From positions 1,302,001-1,366,000 of the forward strand of contig NZ_VLKF01000001.1 of the NCBI RefSeq assembly GCF_007994135.1: 64,000 nt of DNA, written 5' to 3'. A program made the position numbers and the translations under genes. The notes beneath the pieces were generated by a model. The model did no database searches, had not been told where the DNA came from, and saw only the letters and a program-made list of their open reading frames with translations. This DNA comes from Modestobacter roseus. Its GTDB lineage: Bacteria; Actinomycetota; Actinomycetes; Mycobacteriales; Geodermatophilaceae. Of the stretch, positions 26,933 to 34,339 are shown one piece after another; positions within the stretch are counted from its first letter, which is position 1, and every line of letters starts with the position of its first letter.

Positions 26933-28405
26933 GTGAGCGAGAGTCGCGAGTCCGCCCTGCTGGCCGACGTGCCCGACGGGCTGTTCATCGGGGGGCGATG
27001 GCGTGCGGCCGAGGGCGGCCGGACGCTCACGGTCCGCGACCCGGCCACGGGGCAGCCGGTCAAGACGATCGCGGACGCCTCCGTCGCCGACGGCGCCGCG
27101 GCGCTGGACGCCGCCGATGCGGCGTTCCCCGCCTGGTCCCGCACACCGCACCGCGAGCGGGCGGAGCTGCTCCGCCGCGCCTTCGACCTGCTGCAGGAGC
27201 GCAGGGAGGACGTCGCGCTGCTGATGACCGTCGAGATGGGCAAGCCGCTCGCCGAGGCCCGGGGCGAGGTCACCTACGGCGGGGAGTTCCTCCGGTGGTT
27301 CGGTGAGGAGGCGGCGCGGATCCAGGGGCGCTACGGAGCCAACCCCGAGGGCACCGGCCGGATGATCGTCTCGCGGCACGCGGTCGGCCCCTGCTACCTG
27401 ATCACGCCGTGGAACTTCCCGCTGGCGATGGCCACCCGGAAGATCGCCCCGGCGCTCGCGGCCGGCTGCACCGTGGTGATCAAGCCGGCCGAGCTGACGC
27501 CGCTCACGACGCTGTACTTCACCAAGCTCCTGCAGGACGCCGGCCTCCCGGCGGGTGTGGTCAACGTGCTGACCACGTCGCGGAGCGGCGCGGTGTCCGA
27601 GCCGATCATCCGCGACCCGCGGCTGCGCAAGCTGTCGTTCACCGGCTCCACCCCGGTCGGGCAGCGGCTGCTGGCGCAGGCCGCGGAGGGGGTGCTCCGC
27701 ACCTCGATGGAGCTCGGGGGCAACGCGCCGTTCCTGGTGTTCGACGACGCCGACCTGGACCGGGCCGTCGACGGCGCCCTCGCCGCCAAGTTCCGCAACG
27801 TCGGTCAGGCGTGCACCGCCGCGAACCGCTTCCTGGTCCACCGCTCGGTCGCCGACGAGTTCGCCGCGCGGGTGACCGAGCGGGTCAGGGAGATGCGGAT
27901 CGGGCGCGGCACGGAGGAGGGGGTGGTGATCGGCCCGCTCATCGACGACCGTGCCGTGGCCAAGGCCCACGCCCTCGTCACCGACGCGGTCGAGCGCGGC
28001 GCCACGGTGCGCACCGGGGGCAGGGAGGTCCCCGGGCCCGGGACCTTCTACGAGCCGACGGTCGTCTCCGACGTCCAGTTCGGATCGGACATCCTCCGCG
28101 AGGAGATCTTCGGCCCCGTGCTCGCCATCGTGCCCTTCGACGACGAGGACGAGGCGGTCCGCCTGGCCAACGACACCGAGTACGGCCTGGTCTCCTACGT
28201 CTACACCGAGAGCCTCGCCCGGGGACAGCGGATGATCGACCGCCTCGAGACCGGGATGATGGGGCTCAACGTCGGGGTGCTCTCCAACGCGGCCGCGCCC
28301 TTCGGCGGCTGGAAGCTCTCGGGGCTGGGCCGCGAGGGCGGCGCGGAGGGCATCGACGAGTACCTGCAGACGAAGTACACGCTGACCGCCGACCCCTACG
28401 CCTGA
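26933..28405 (+). CDS. Succinate-semialdehyde dehydrogenase-like aldehyde dehydrogenase
   Basis: A 490-residue aldehyde dehydrogenase close to GabD-type succinate-semialdehyde dehydrogenases. It has SRHAVGPCYLITPWNFPLAM, KPAELTPLT, SMELGGNAPFLVFDDADLD and the nucleophile in NVGQACTAANRF. The Asn-Phe-Pro region and the NEAVR/ANDTEYGL-like C-terminus fit GabD. GTG 26933 has GGAGGA eight bases upstream; the open frame continues upstream but without family similarity. Divergent from the hpa operon, it would convert the succinate semialdehyde released by HpaI into succinate. An arylacetaldehyde dehydrogenase role after the amine oxidase is the alternative. Confidence 0.87.
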   Translation: MSESRESALLADVPDGLFIGGRWRAAEGGRTLTVRDPATGQPVKTIADASVADGAAALDAADAAFPAWSRTPHRERAELLRRAFDLLQERREDVALLMTVEMGKPLAEARGEVTYGGEFLRWFGEEAARIQGRYGANPEGTGRMIVSRHAVGPCYLITPWNFPLAMATRKIAPALAAGCTVVIKPAELTPLTTLYFTKLLQDAGLPAGVVNVLTTSRSGAVSEPIIRDPRLRKLSFTGSTPVGQRLLAQAAEGVLRTSMELGGNAPFLVFDDADLDRAVDGALAAKFRNVGQACTAANRFLVHRSVADEFAARVTERVREMRIGRGTEEGVVIGPLIDDRAVAKAHALVTDAVERGATVRTGGREVPGPGTFYEPTVVSDVQFGSDILREEIFGPVLAIVPFDDEDEAVRLANDTEYGLVSYVYTESLARGQRMIDRLETGMMGLNVGVLSNAAAPFGGWKLSGLGREGGAEGIDEYLQTKYTLTADPYA

Positions 28406-28410
28406 CCGCA

Positions 28411-28442
28411 CCCGCCCGTCCGGGCCCGCCCGGACGGGCGGG
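28411..28442. terminator. Bidirectional hairpin terminator
   Basis: A perfect 14-bp inverted repeat (28411-28424 with 28429-28442, loop of four) fills the whole gap between the convergent semialdehyde dehydrogenase and mntH genes. It contains no T run. Confidence 0.8.
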
Positions 28443-29726
28443 TCAGGGGAGCACGAAGGTCACGACGAGGTGGCCGTTGAGGGCGATGATCAGGAGGGCG
28501 ACGACCGAGCCGGTGGCCGTCGTGACCCGCCGGTTGACCCAGCCGCCCATCACGTCCGCGCGGGAGGTCAGCCAGAGCAGGGGCACCAGCGCGAACGGGA
28601 TGCCGAAGCTCAGCACGACCTGCGACCACACCAGTGCCGTGGTCGGGTCGGCGCCGACCAGCAGCACCGCCAGGGCGGGGGCGAGGGTGATCAGCCGGCG
28701 GGCCAGCACGGGGATCTGCCGGCGGAGGAACCCGGCCATCACGACCTGCCCGGCGTGCGTGCCCACCGACGACGAGGCGAAGCCCGAGGCCAGCAGCGCG
28801 AGGGCGAACGCCACGGCCGCGCCGGTGCCCAGCTGGTCGCCGAGGCCCGCGTGGATCCCCTCGAGGGTGTCCGCGTCGTCGCCGGCGGTGAACAGCTGGG
28901 CGGCGACCACCAGCATCGCGGCGTTGACCAGCCCGGCCACGCCCATGGCGAGCAGCACGTCCAGCCGCTGCGCACGCAGGAGCCCCCCTCGGCCCCGGGC
29001 GGTGCGCCCGGCGGAGACCGCGTCGCCGTAGCGGCCCGGGGTGAGCGCGGAGTGCACGTAGATCACGTGCGGCATGACCGTCGCGCCCAGGATGCCCGTG
29101 GCCAGGACGATGCTCTCGGCGCCCTGGAAGGAGGGCACCATGCCCCCGGCCGCGCCCGCCACGTCGATGCCGGCGCCGAGCAGCGTGTAGCCGAAGCCCA
29201 GGCCCACGACCAGCAGCAGTCCGGCGATCACCCGCTCGAAGGGCCGGTGGCCGCGGGACTGGGCGGCCAGCAGCACGAAGGCGACGACGGCGGTGATCAG
29301 CCCGCCGATCGGCAGCGGCACCCCGAACAGCAGGTTCAGCGCGACCGCGCCGCCGACGATCTCGGCGAGGTCGGTGGCGATGGCCACGGCCTCGGCCTGC
29401 GCCCACAGCCCCCAGGTGACCGGGCGGGGGAGCCGCTCGCGGCAGTTGGTGGCCAGGTCGCGGCCGGTGGCCAGGCCGAGCTTGGCGGTGAGCGCCTGGA
29501 TGAGCATCGCCATCAGGTTCGCGGCGACGATCACCCACAGCAGCGTGTAGCCGAAGGAGGCGCCGGCAGAGAAGTTGGTGGCCACGTTGCCGGGGTCGAC
29601 GTAGGCGACGGCGGCCACGAACGCCGGTCCCAGCAGCGGCCAGATGCGCCGCCGGGAGCGGTGATCGCCCGGGCGCGCCGCCGGGCCGGTCGGCTGACCG
29701 GAGGTGACTGTCTCCGACACGGACAC
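28443..29726 (-). CDS. mntH: NRAMP-family Mn(II)/Fe(II) transporter MntH
   Basis: A 427-residue membrane protein with 11 predicted helices. The two NRAMP metal-binding motifs are present: DPGN at residues 44-47 in helix 1, and the unwound helix 6 motif in ATVMPHVIYVHS near residue 219. It imports Mn(II) or Fe(II) using the proton gradient. Unusually it lies inside an aromatic catabolic locus, divergent from a GntR gene and convergent with a semialdehyde dehydrogenase, and shares regulator-type sites with them. It may supply the metal of HpaD. No manganese-specific regulator or riboswitch is visible upstream. Confidence 0.95.
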   Translation of the reverse strand: MSVSETVTSGQPTGPAARPGDHRSRRRIWPLLGPAFVAAVAYVDPGNVATNFSAGASFGYTLLWVIVAANLMAMLIQALTAKLGLATGRDLATNCRERLPRPVTWGLWAQAEAVAIATDLAEIVGGAVALNLLFGVPLPIGGLITAVVAFVLLAAQSRGHRPFERVIAGLLLVVGLGFGYTLLGAGIDVAGAAGGMVPSFQGAESIVLATGILGATVMPHVIYVHSALTPGRYGDAVSAGRTARGRGGLLRAQRLDVLLAMGVAGLVNAAMLVVAAQLFTAGDDADTLEGIHAGLGDQLGTGAAVAFALALLASGFASSSVGTHAGQVVMAGFLRRQIPVLARRLITLAPALAVLLVGADPTTALVWSQVVLSFGIPFALVPLLWLTSRADVMGGWVNRRVTTATGSVVALLIIALNGHLVVTFVLP

Positions 29727-29782
29727 CGGCAGGTCCTCTCGACACGTCGTTCCCGCTGGCCCGCAGGCAACGTGCCGAACAA

Positions 29783-29833
29783 CGTATACGATCCCGGGCG
29801 CTCCGGGAAGAGGAACCGGACGCCTCGTATACG
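29783..29833. promoter_or_regulatory. Two perfect CGTATACG palindromes, GntR operator candidates
   Basis: Exact copies of cgtatacg lie at 29783-29790 and 29826-29833, centre to centre 43 bp (about four helical turns on the same face). They are in the divergent mntH-gntR gap. FCD-type GntR proteins commonly bind sites with a GTATAC core, so autoregulation and control of mntH by the adjacent GntR protein is likely. Confidence 0.7.
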
Positions 29834-29841
29834 CTCAGTGC

Positions 29842-29880
29842 ATGGCCTTCGGCGCTCGCGGTGCGGACGATCCCGGGTGA
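29842..29880 (+). other. Possible 12-codon leader ORF
   Basis: An ATG eight bases after the second CGTATACG site opens a 12-codon frame (MAFGARGADDPG) whose TGA shares one base with the GntR ATG (TGATG). If TATACG acts as a -10 element, transcription would start near this ATG, giving a leaderless mini-gene coupled to the regulator. This is speculative. Confidence 0.3.
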
Positions 29881-30551
29881 TGACCAGCGCTGTCCCCGGG
29901 GTGTCGCCGAGCAAGGCGCAGCTCTCCTACGAGTGGATCCGCGAGCAGATCACCAGCGGGCGCTTCACACCCGGCTACCGGCTCGTCCTGGCCCAGATCG
30001 CCGGCGAGCTGGGCGTCAGCGTCGTGCCCGTGCGCGAGGCGGTCCGGCTGCTCGAGGCCGAGGGGCTGGTCACCTTCGTGAAGAACGTGGGGGCCCAGGT
30101 GGCCCTGGTCGACGAGGCCGAGTACATCAACACGATGCAGACCCTCGCGCTGGTCGAGGGCTACGCGACCGCGCTGGCTGCTCCGCTGCTGTCCGCGGAG
30201 ACCATCGCCGCGGCGCGCGAGGTGAACGACCAGATGCGCGCGTGCCTGGAGGACTTCGACCCGCACCGGTTCACCGAGCTGAACCGGGCCTTCCACGGCC
30301 TGCTGTTCGAGCGGTGCCCGAACCCGCACGTGCAGGACCTCGTGGGACGTGGCTGGAGCCGGCTCGCCGCGCTGCGCGACTCGATCTTCGGTTTCGTCCC
30401 CGGCCGCCCGCCCGCCAGCGTGGCCGAGCACGAGGAGATCCTCACGGCGATCGAGGCGGGGGCGGACGTGCTCGAGATCGAGCTCGCGGCACGGCGACAC
30501 CGGCTCGCGACCCTGCAGGCGTTCCTGGCCGCGCGGTCGTCGGTCGACTGA
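29880..30551 (+). CDS. GntR-family (FadR/FCD) transcriptional regulator
   Basis: A 223-residue regulator. The N-terminal winged helix reads YEWIREQITSGRFTPGYRLVLAQIAGELGVSVVPVREAVRLLEAEGLV. An all-helical FCD ligand domain follows, with the metal-site pattern ELNRAFHGLLFE and SVAEHEEILTAIE. Such proteins are usually repressors released by an acid of the pathway they control. The position between mntH and the amine regulators, and GTATACG-type sites in four places of the locus, suggest it controls the homoprotocatechuate genes. Start ATG 29880; GTG 29877 is possible. Confidence 0.92.
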   Translation: MTSAVPGVSPSKAQLSYEWIREQITSGRFTPGYRLVLAQIAGELGVSVVPVREAVRLLEAEGLVTFVKNVGAQVALVDEAEYINTMQTLALVEGYATALAAPLLSAETIAAAREVNDQMRACLEDFDPHRFTELNRAFHGLLFERCPNPHVQDLVGRGWSRLAALRDSIFGFVPGRPPASVAEHEEILTAIEAGADVLEIELAARRHRLATLQAFLAARSSVD

Positions 30552-30571
30552 CGACCGCCGGCCGACGCGGG

Positions 30572-31522
30572 TCAGCCGGCGGCGAGGTGGCGGTAGGCGC
30601 TCGGTGAGAGGTCGAACGCCTCCTTGAAGGCGCGGCTGAAGTGGGTCGGGTCGGAGAATCCCCGCCGGGCGGCGAGCGCGGCGACCGTCCTGTCGCTCTG
30701 CAGGGGATCGAGCAGGTCGCGCCGGCAGTGCTCCAGGCGACGCGCCCGGATCCAGGCGGCCACCGTGGTCCCCTCGGCGCTGAAGACGTTGTGCAGGTGC
30801 CGGGTCGAGATGTGGTGCGCAGCGGCGACCTTGTCCGGGCAGAGGTCCGGGTCGCCGAGGTTGGCCTCGATGTAGGCCCGGATCCGGGTCACCAGTCGGC
30901 GGTGCGGGTCGGCCTCGCGGTCGGCGCCGAGCTGTTCCCCCAGCAGCGTCGACACGAGGTCCAGGGCGCTGTGCGCCAGGCGGAGCCCGCTGGGTCCGGA
31001 CACCTGGTCCATGTGCTGCGCCAGCTGGCTGAGGAACGGGCTGACCACCCGGGCCAGGCCGGCGTCGGCTGCCATCCGCACGGCGGTCAGCTGCCCGATC
31101 AGGTCGGCGGGGAGGTCGAGCAGGTCGCGGGGGAACATCAGCACCATCGACTCGACGTCCTCGTCGAAGGCCAGCGTGTAGGGGCGGCTGGTGTCGTAGA
31201 CCGCGAGGTCTCCCGGGGTCAGGACGGCTTCCCGGCCGTCCTGGACGAGCAGGCACGTCCCCGCCAGCTGCACGCTCAGCTTGACGTGGACCGGCTGCGC
31301 CGAGCCGATCAGCGCCTGGGTGCGGCGGACGGTGTGGCTGGCTGCGCTGATCCGGCACAGCGTGGCGTCCCGCAGCTCACGACTCTGCAGCACGGCCCGG
31401 AACGGTGCCGGGCGGCGACGGGTGATCGAGAGCGGGACGAAGGAGCGGGACACCAGGTCCTGCCACTCCGTGAAGGACGAGGCGACGGAGACGGCGAGGG
31501 CGCCGGCGACGGGCTGCACCAT
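30572..31522 (-). CDS. AraC-family regulator, FeaR-like
   Basis: A 316-residue regulator with an AraC_binding_2 effector domain (AVSVASSFTEWQDLVSRSFVPL, LSVQLAGTCLLVQDGREAVLTPGDLAVYDTSRPY) and two C-terminal helix-turn-helix motifs (CPDKVAAAHHISTRHLHNVFSAEG, GFSDPTHFSRAFKEAF). The layout is that of E. coli FeaR, which activates the tyramine oxidase and phenylacetaldehyde dehydrogenase genes. A copper amine oxidase gene lies two genes upstream, so a similar role is likely. It has the same architecture as the AraC gene at 14052-15059. Start ATG 31522. Confidence 0.9.
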   Translation of the reverse strand: MVQPVAGALAVSVASSFTEWQDLVSRSFVPLSITRRRPAPFRAVLQSRELRDATLCRISAASHTVRRTQALIGSAQPVHVKLSVQLAGTCLLVQDGREAVLTPGDLAVYDTSRPYTLAFDEDVESMVLMFPRDLLDLPADLIGQLTAVRMAADAGLARVVSPFLSQLAQHMDQVSGPSGLRLAHSALDLVSTLLGEQLGADREADPHRRLVTRIRAYIEANLGDPDLCPDKVAAAHHISTRHLHNVFSAEGTTVAAWIRARRLEHCRRDLLDPLQSDRTVAALAARRGFSDPTHFSRAFKEAFDLSPSAYRHLAAG

Positions 31523-31575
31523 TCTCTTCCCCTGACGGTGACACGGCCCGGCTCGGCCCCGAGCGTGGCGGGCAG

Positions 31576-31587
31576 CATATACGATCC
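31576..31587. promoter_or_regulatory. GTATACG-like operator candidate upstream of the AraC gene
   Basis: The sequence catatacgatcc shares eight or more bases with the reverse complement of the site at 26848 and with the GntR-promoter palindromes. It lies 54 bp upstream of the AraC start, where a repressor or -10 element would sit. Confidence 0.5.
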
Positions 31588-31695
31588 AGCGCCGGAATCG
31601 GGAGGCCGCGAGCGCGCTCCCGCACGGGTCGCCGGCGCACCGCGCACGGCCGTCCGGTGACGGGCGCGACGGCCGTGCGCGGTGCGCCGGGTGTC

Positions 31696-32289
31696 TCAGG
31701 TCGCGCGGAGGGCAGCCACGGCCAGGTCGAGCATCTGCAGCTGGGTCTCCGGCGACGCGGGGGAGCCGGGGAGGAGCGCCAGGACCTGCAGGCCGTAGGC
31801 GGTCGCGAGCAGCTGCTCGGCGACGACGGTGTCGGGGGTGGCCACGGTGACGTCGCCGTCGGCACGGCCCTGGGCGAGGAGCGAGGCCAGTTCGTCGCGC
31901 CAGTGCTGCGCCGTGGCGTCCATCAACCGGGCGAGCCGGTCGTCGGTGACCATCCGGCTCCAGAAGGGCAGCACGATCCGGGCCTCCGAGCGGGTGAGCT
32001 CGGTGGTGGGCAGCACCTCCACGAGGAACGCGCGCAACGCCGCGACCCCCCGCAGGCCGGCGAGGGCGGACCGGATCCGGTCGTTGGTGCGCTCGAACAC
32101 GAAGAGGTAGGCGGCCTCGACCAGTTCGTCCTTGTTCGCGAAGTACGGTGCGAGCGCGCCGTTGGCGTAGCCGGCCTCACGTGCGATCTCCCGCATCGTG
32201 GCGGACTCCGCGCCGCGCGTGGCCATGATGCGCCAGGTGACCTCGAGGATCTCCTGGCGCCGTTCGTCGCGGTCGACCATCTTCGGCAT
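31696..32289 (-). CDS. TetR-family regulator (BetI-like)
   Basis: A 197-residue TetR protein. The DNA-binding domain is DERRQEILEVTWRIMATRGAESATMREIAREAGYANGALAPYFANKDELVEAAY, with a BetI-like C-terminal domain (ALRAFLVEVLPTTELTRSEARIVLPFW). It lies between the AraC gene and the amine oxidase gene, all leftward, 47 bp after the oxidase stop. A palindrome TCTAC-N4-GTAGA upstream of the oxidase is a candidate operator. It may repress the oxidase until the amine is present (inference). Confidence 0.9.
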   Translation of the reverse strand: MPKMVDRDERRQEILEVTWRIMATRGAESATMREIAREAGYANGALAPYFANKDELVEAAYLFVFERTNDRIRSALAGLRGVAALRAFLVEVLPTTELTRSEARIVLPFWSRMVTDDRLARLMDATAQHWRDELASLLAQGRADGDVTVATPDTVVAEQLLATAYGLQVLALLPGSPASPETQLQMLDLAVAALRAT

Positions 32290-32336
32290 GGGACCCCCGT
32301 TCGTCGTCGGCGACCGGAGTCTTCCCCACGGCGGGA

Positions 32337-34307
32337 TCAGCCGTGGCAGCAGCCGTCGTCCGGGCTGTCGCCGCCGCCGGCCGCCCGGGAACGGCAGTGC
32401 GAGCTGGCGTTCGGGGGCACGTCGAGGGTCGGGTTCCGGTCGAAGAAGCCGACCGGCTTGAGCCGGAAGCCGGTGTAGTCGACCGGCATGACCGGCCAGT
32501 CCTCGGGCCGGGGGACGTGGGTCAGCCCGAAGGTGTGCCAGACGACGAGGTCGGTGCCCTCCAGCTCGCGGTCGCCGGCCACGTACTCCGGGAGACCGGC
32601 ACCGCCGGCGTGCTGGTTGACGAAGTCCCCGGCGGCGTACCGCTCGGCGGGGTCGTAGCGGGTGACCCACAGGTGCTTGGCGGCGAAGGTGGCCCGGCGG
32701 TGGATCGGGCTGCCCGGGTCGGCGAGCAGCGTCGGCTGGCCCTCGGGGAGGAGCGCGTAGGCGACCGGGTCGCCCAGGCGGTTGCGGCTCTGCGGGTTGG
32801 TGATGTGCCAGACGCGCCCGATGCTCTGGTCGGCCATCCGCTGTGCCTCGGACTCCCGGCGCAGCGGCGTCCGCTGCTGGCGGAAGGCGTTCCCGCGCGG
32901 GTTGTCCGGTCCCATCGGCACCCGGACGAAGTCGAGCTCCTCGACCGTGTTGGTCGGGCCGTCGACCATCATGTCCAGCCGCGCGCTGAACAGGTGCTGG
33001 TGGAACGGCGCCCCGAGCCCCGGTGCCAGCTGGGAGGCGTAGGGGTAGCCGGCGCCCGGGTAGGCGGAGGTGAAGACGACGCCGGTGGCCTTGACCTCGA
33101 ACCCGATGGTTCCGTCGAGGTAGAGGTACCAGTAGAAGCCGTAGTCGTAGTTGCCGATGGTGGTGAAGAAGCTGACCACCATCCGGCGCTGGCGGCGGGT
33201 CTCCGCGGAGCCGGCCCACAGGTCGGTGTGCTTCCAGAGGACGCCGAAGTCCTCCTCGTGCATGCAGATGGCGTTGCGGAGGACCTGCGGCGCGCCGAGC
33301 TCGTCGGCGATGACGGCGTCCATGTAGGTGATGTCGCCGAGGCAGTCGCAGCCCAGTTCCAGGGCGTTGGCGTAGCGGCCGACCAGGTACTCGCCGGTGT
33401 CGAAGTAGTTCTGCCAGGACCGGACGGGGGAGGGGTCGGCGTAGGGCACCACCATCTCGGCGATGGAGGCCCGGTGGATGACCGGCCGCAGCCGGCCGCC
33501 GTCGGTGAAGCCGATCTGGTGGAGGGTCAGCCCCTCGCGGGCGTCGAAGCCGACGCGCAGCTGCCAGCCCTCCCAGGTGAGCAGGTTCCCGTCGAGGGTG
33601 AAGCTCGGCCCCTCGGGCTGGGTGATCTCGATGGGCTTCTGCGTGGTGCGCATCGGGCCGGTCACGCTGGGGTCGTTGAAGTTGCCCGACTCCTCGGGGA
33701 CCGGCACCGGGCCGAGGTCGATGACCTGGTCGACGGTCCTGTTGACGACGTCCACGTAGGCGACCAGCCCGTCGATCGGGTGCGCCCACGGGTGGTCGGC
33801 GGGGTGGTCCTGGCGGAAGGCGAGGCCGCGCAGGATGCGCCGGCCCTCCTCCTCCGGGTACTCGAAGACCCCGGCGGAGAGCGGGGCGACCCGCACGTCG
33901 GCCACGTCGAGCTCGCGGGCGGCCAGCGCGGCCAGCCAGCGCGGGTCGGTGGCGAGCACCTCCTCGACCACGCCGAACTCGGAGTCCAGGACCGGCAGCT
34001 GCCCGTCGGTCGCCGCGTCCAGGTCGCGGCGGCTGACCACCTCCCGTCGCGTCAGCGACACGACGACGTCGCGCGCGGCCGGCTGCGCCGCGCCCTCGTG
34101 CAGGAGGGCCCGGACGGCCCGGTCCGGGGTGCCCGCGTCCGCGTACAGCACGTCCTTCGGTGGCTCCTCCAGCCCCAGGTAGACGAAGCGGGTCCCGTCG
34201 GTGACGAGACCGGCCTCCACGAGCACCGCGCGCGCCTCGACGACCTCGTCCGCGGTCAGCTGGGCGAGCGGGTGGGTGGCGGTCGTCGAACTGGGGACGG
34301 TGGTCAT
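32337..34307 (-). CDS. Copper-containing primary-amine oxidase
   Basis: A 656-residue TPQ-dependent amine oxidase of the same size as the Arthrobacter phenylethylamine and histamine oxidases. The cofactor Tyr387 lies in TIGNYDYGF, the T-x-x-N-Y-D/E consensus. The copper His pair is in [10 protein letters not shown], and the catalytic-base Asp lies in YMDAVI near residue 300. It converts primary amines such as tyramine, phenethylamine or dopamine to aldehydes with H2O2 and NH3. There is no signal peptide, as in Arthrobacter. The C-terminal tail is Gly/Asp/Cys rich (ends GCCHG), perhaps metal-binding. ATG 34307 follows GGGAGAG. Together with the hpa genes it would feed arylacetates into ring cleavage. 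Confidence 0.95.
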   Translation of the reverse strand: MTTVPSSTTATHPLAQLTADEVVEARAVLVEAGLVTDGTRFVYLGLEEPPKDVLYADAGTPDRAVRALLHEGAAQPAARDVVVSLTRREVVSRRDLDAATDGQLPVLDSEFGVVEEVLATDPRWLAALAARELDVADVRVAPLSAGVFEYPEEEGRRILRGLAFRQDHPADHPWAHPIDGLVAYVDVVNRTVDQVIDLGPVPVPEESGNFNDPSVTGPMRTTQKPIEITQPEGPSFTLDGNLLTWEGWQLRVGFDAREGLTLHQIGFTDGGRLRPVIHRASIAEMVVPYADPSPVRSWQNYFDTGEYLVGRYANALELGCDCLGDITYMDAVIADELGAPQVLRNAICMHEEDFGVLWKHTDLWAGSAETRRQRRMVVSFFTTIGNYDYGFYWYLYLDGTIGFEVKATGVVFTSAYPGAGYPYASQLAPGLGAPFHQHLFSARLDMMVDGPTNTVEELDFVRVPMGPDNPRGNAFRQQRTPLRRESEAQRMADQSIGRVWHITNPQSRNRLGDPVAYALLPEGQPTLLADPGSPIHRRATFAAKHLWVTRYDPAERYAAGDFVNQHAGGAGLPEYVAGDRELEGTDLVVWHTFGLTHVPRPEDWPVMPVDYTGFRLKPVGFFDRNPTLDVPPNASSHCRSRAAGGGDSPDDGCCHG

Positions 34308-34325
34308 GACTCTCCCGATCGTTCG

Positions 34326-34339
34326 TCTACGCGTGTAGA
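34326..34339. promoter_or_regulatory. TetR-type operator candidate
   Basis: The 14-bp site TCTAC-GCGT-GTAGA has perfect 5-bp arms and lies 19-32 bp upstream of the amine oxidase ATG and just before the start of the divergent membrane gene. It is an A+T-richer spot in this DNA. The adjacent TetR gene product is the natural candidate ligand. Confidence 0.55.
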
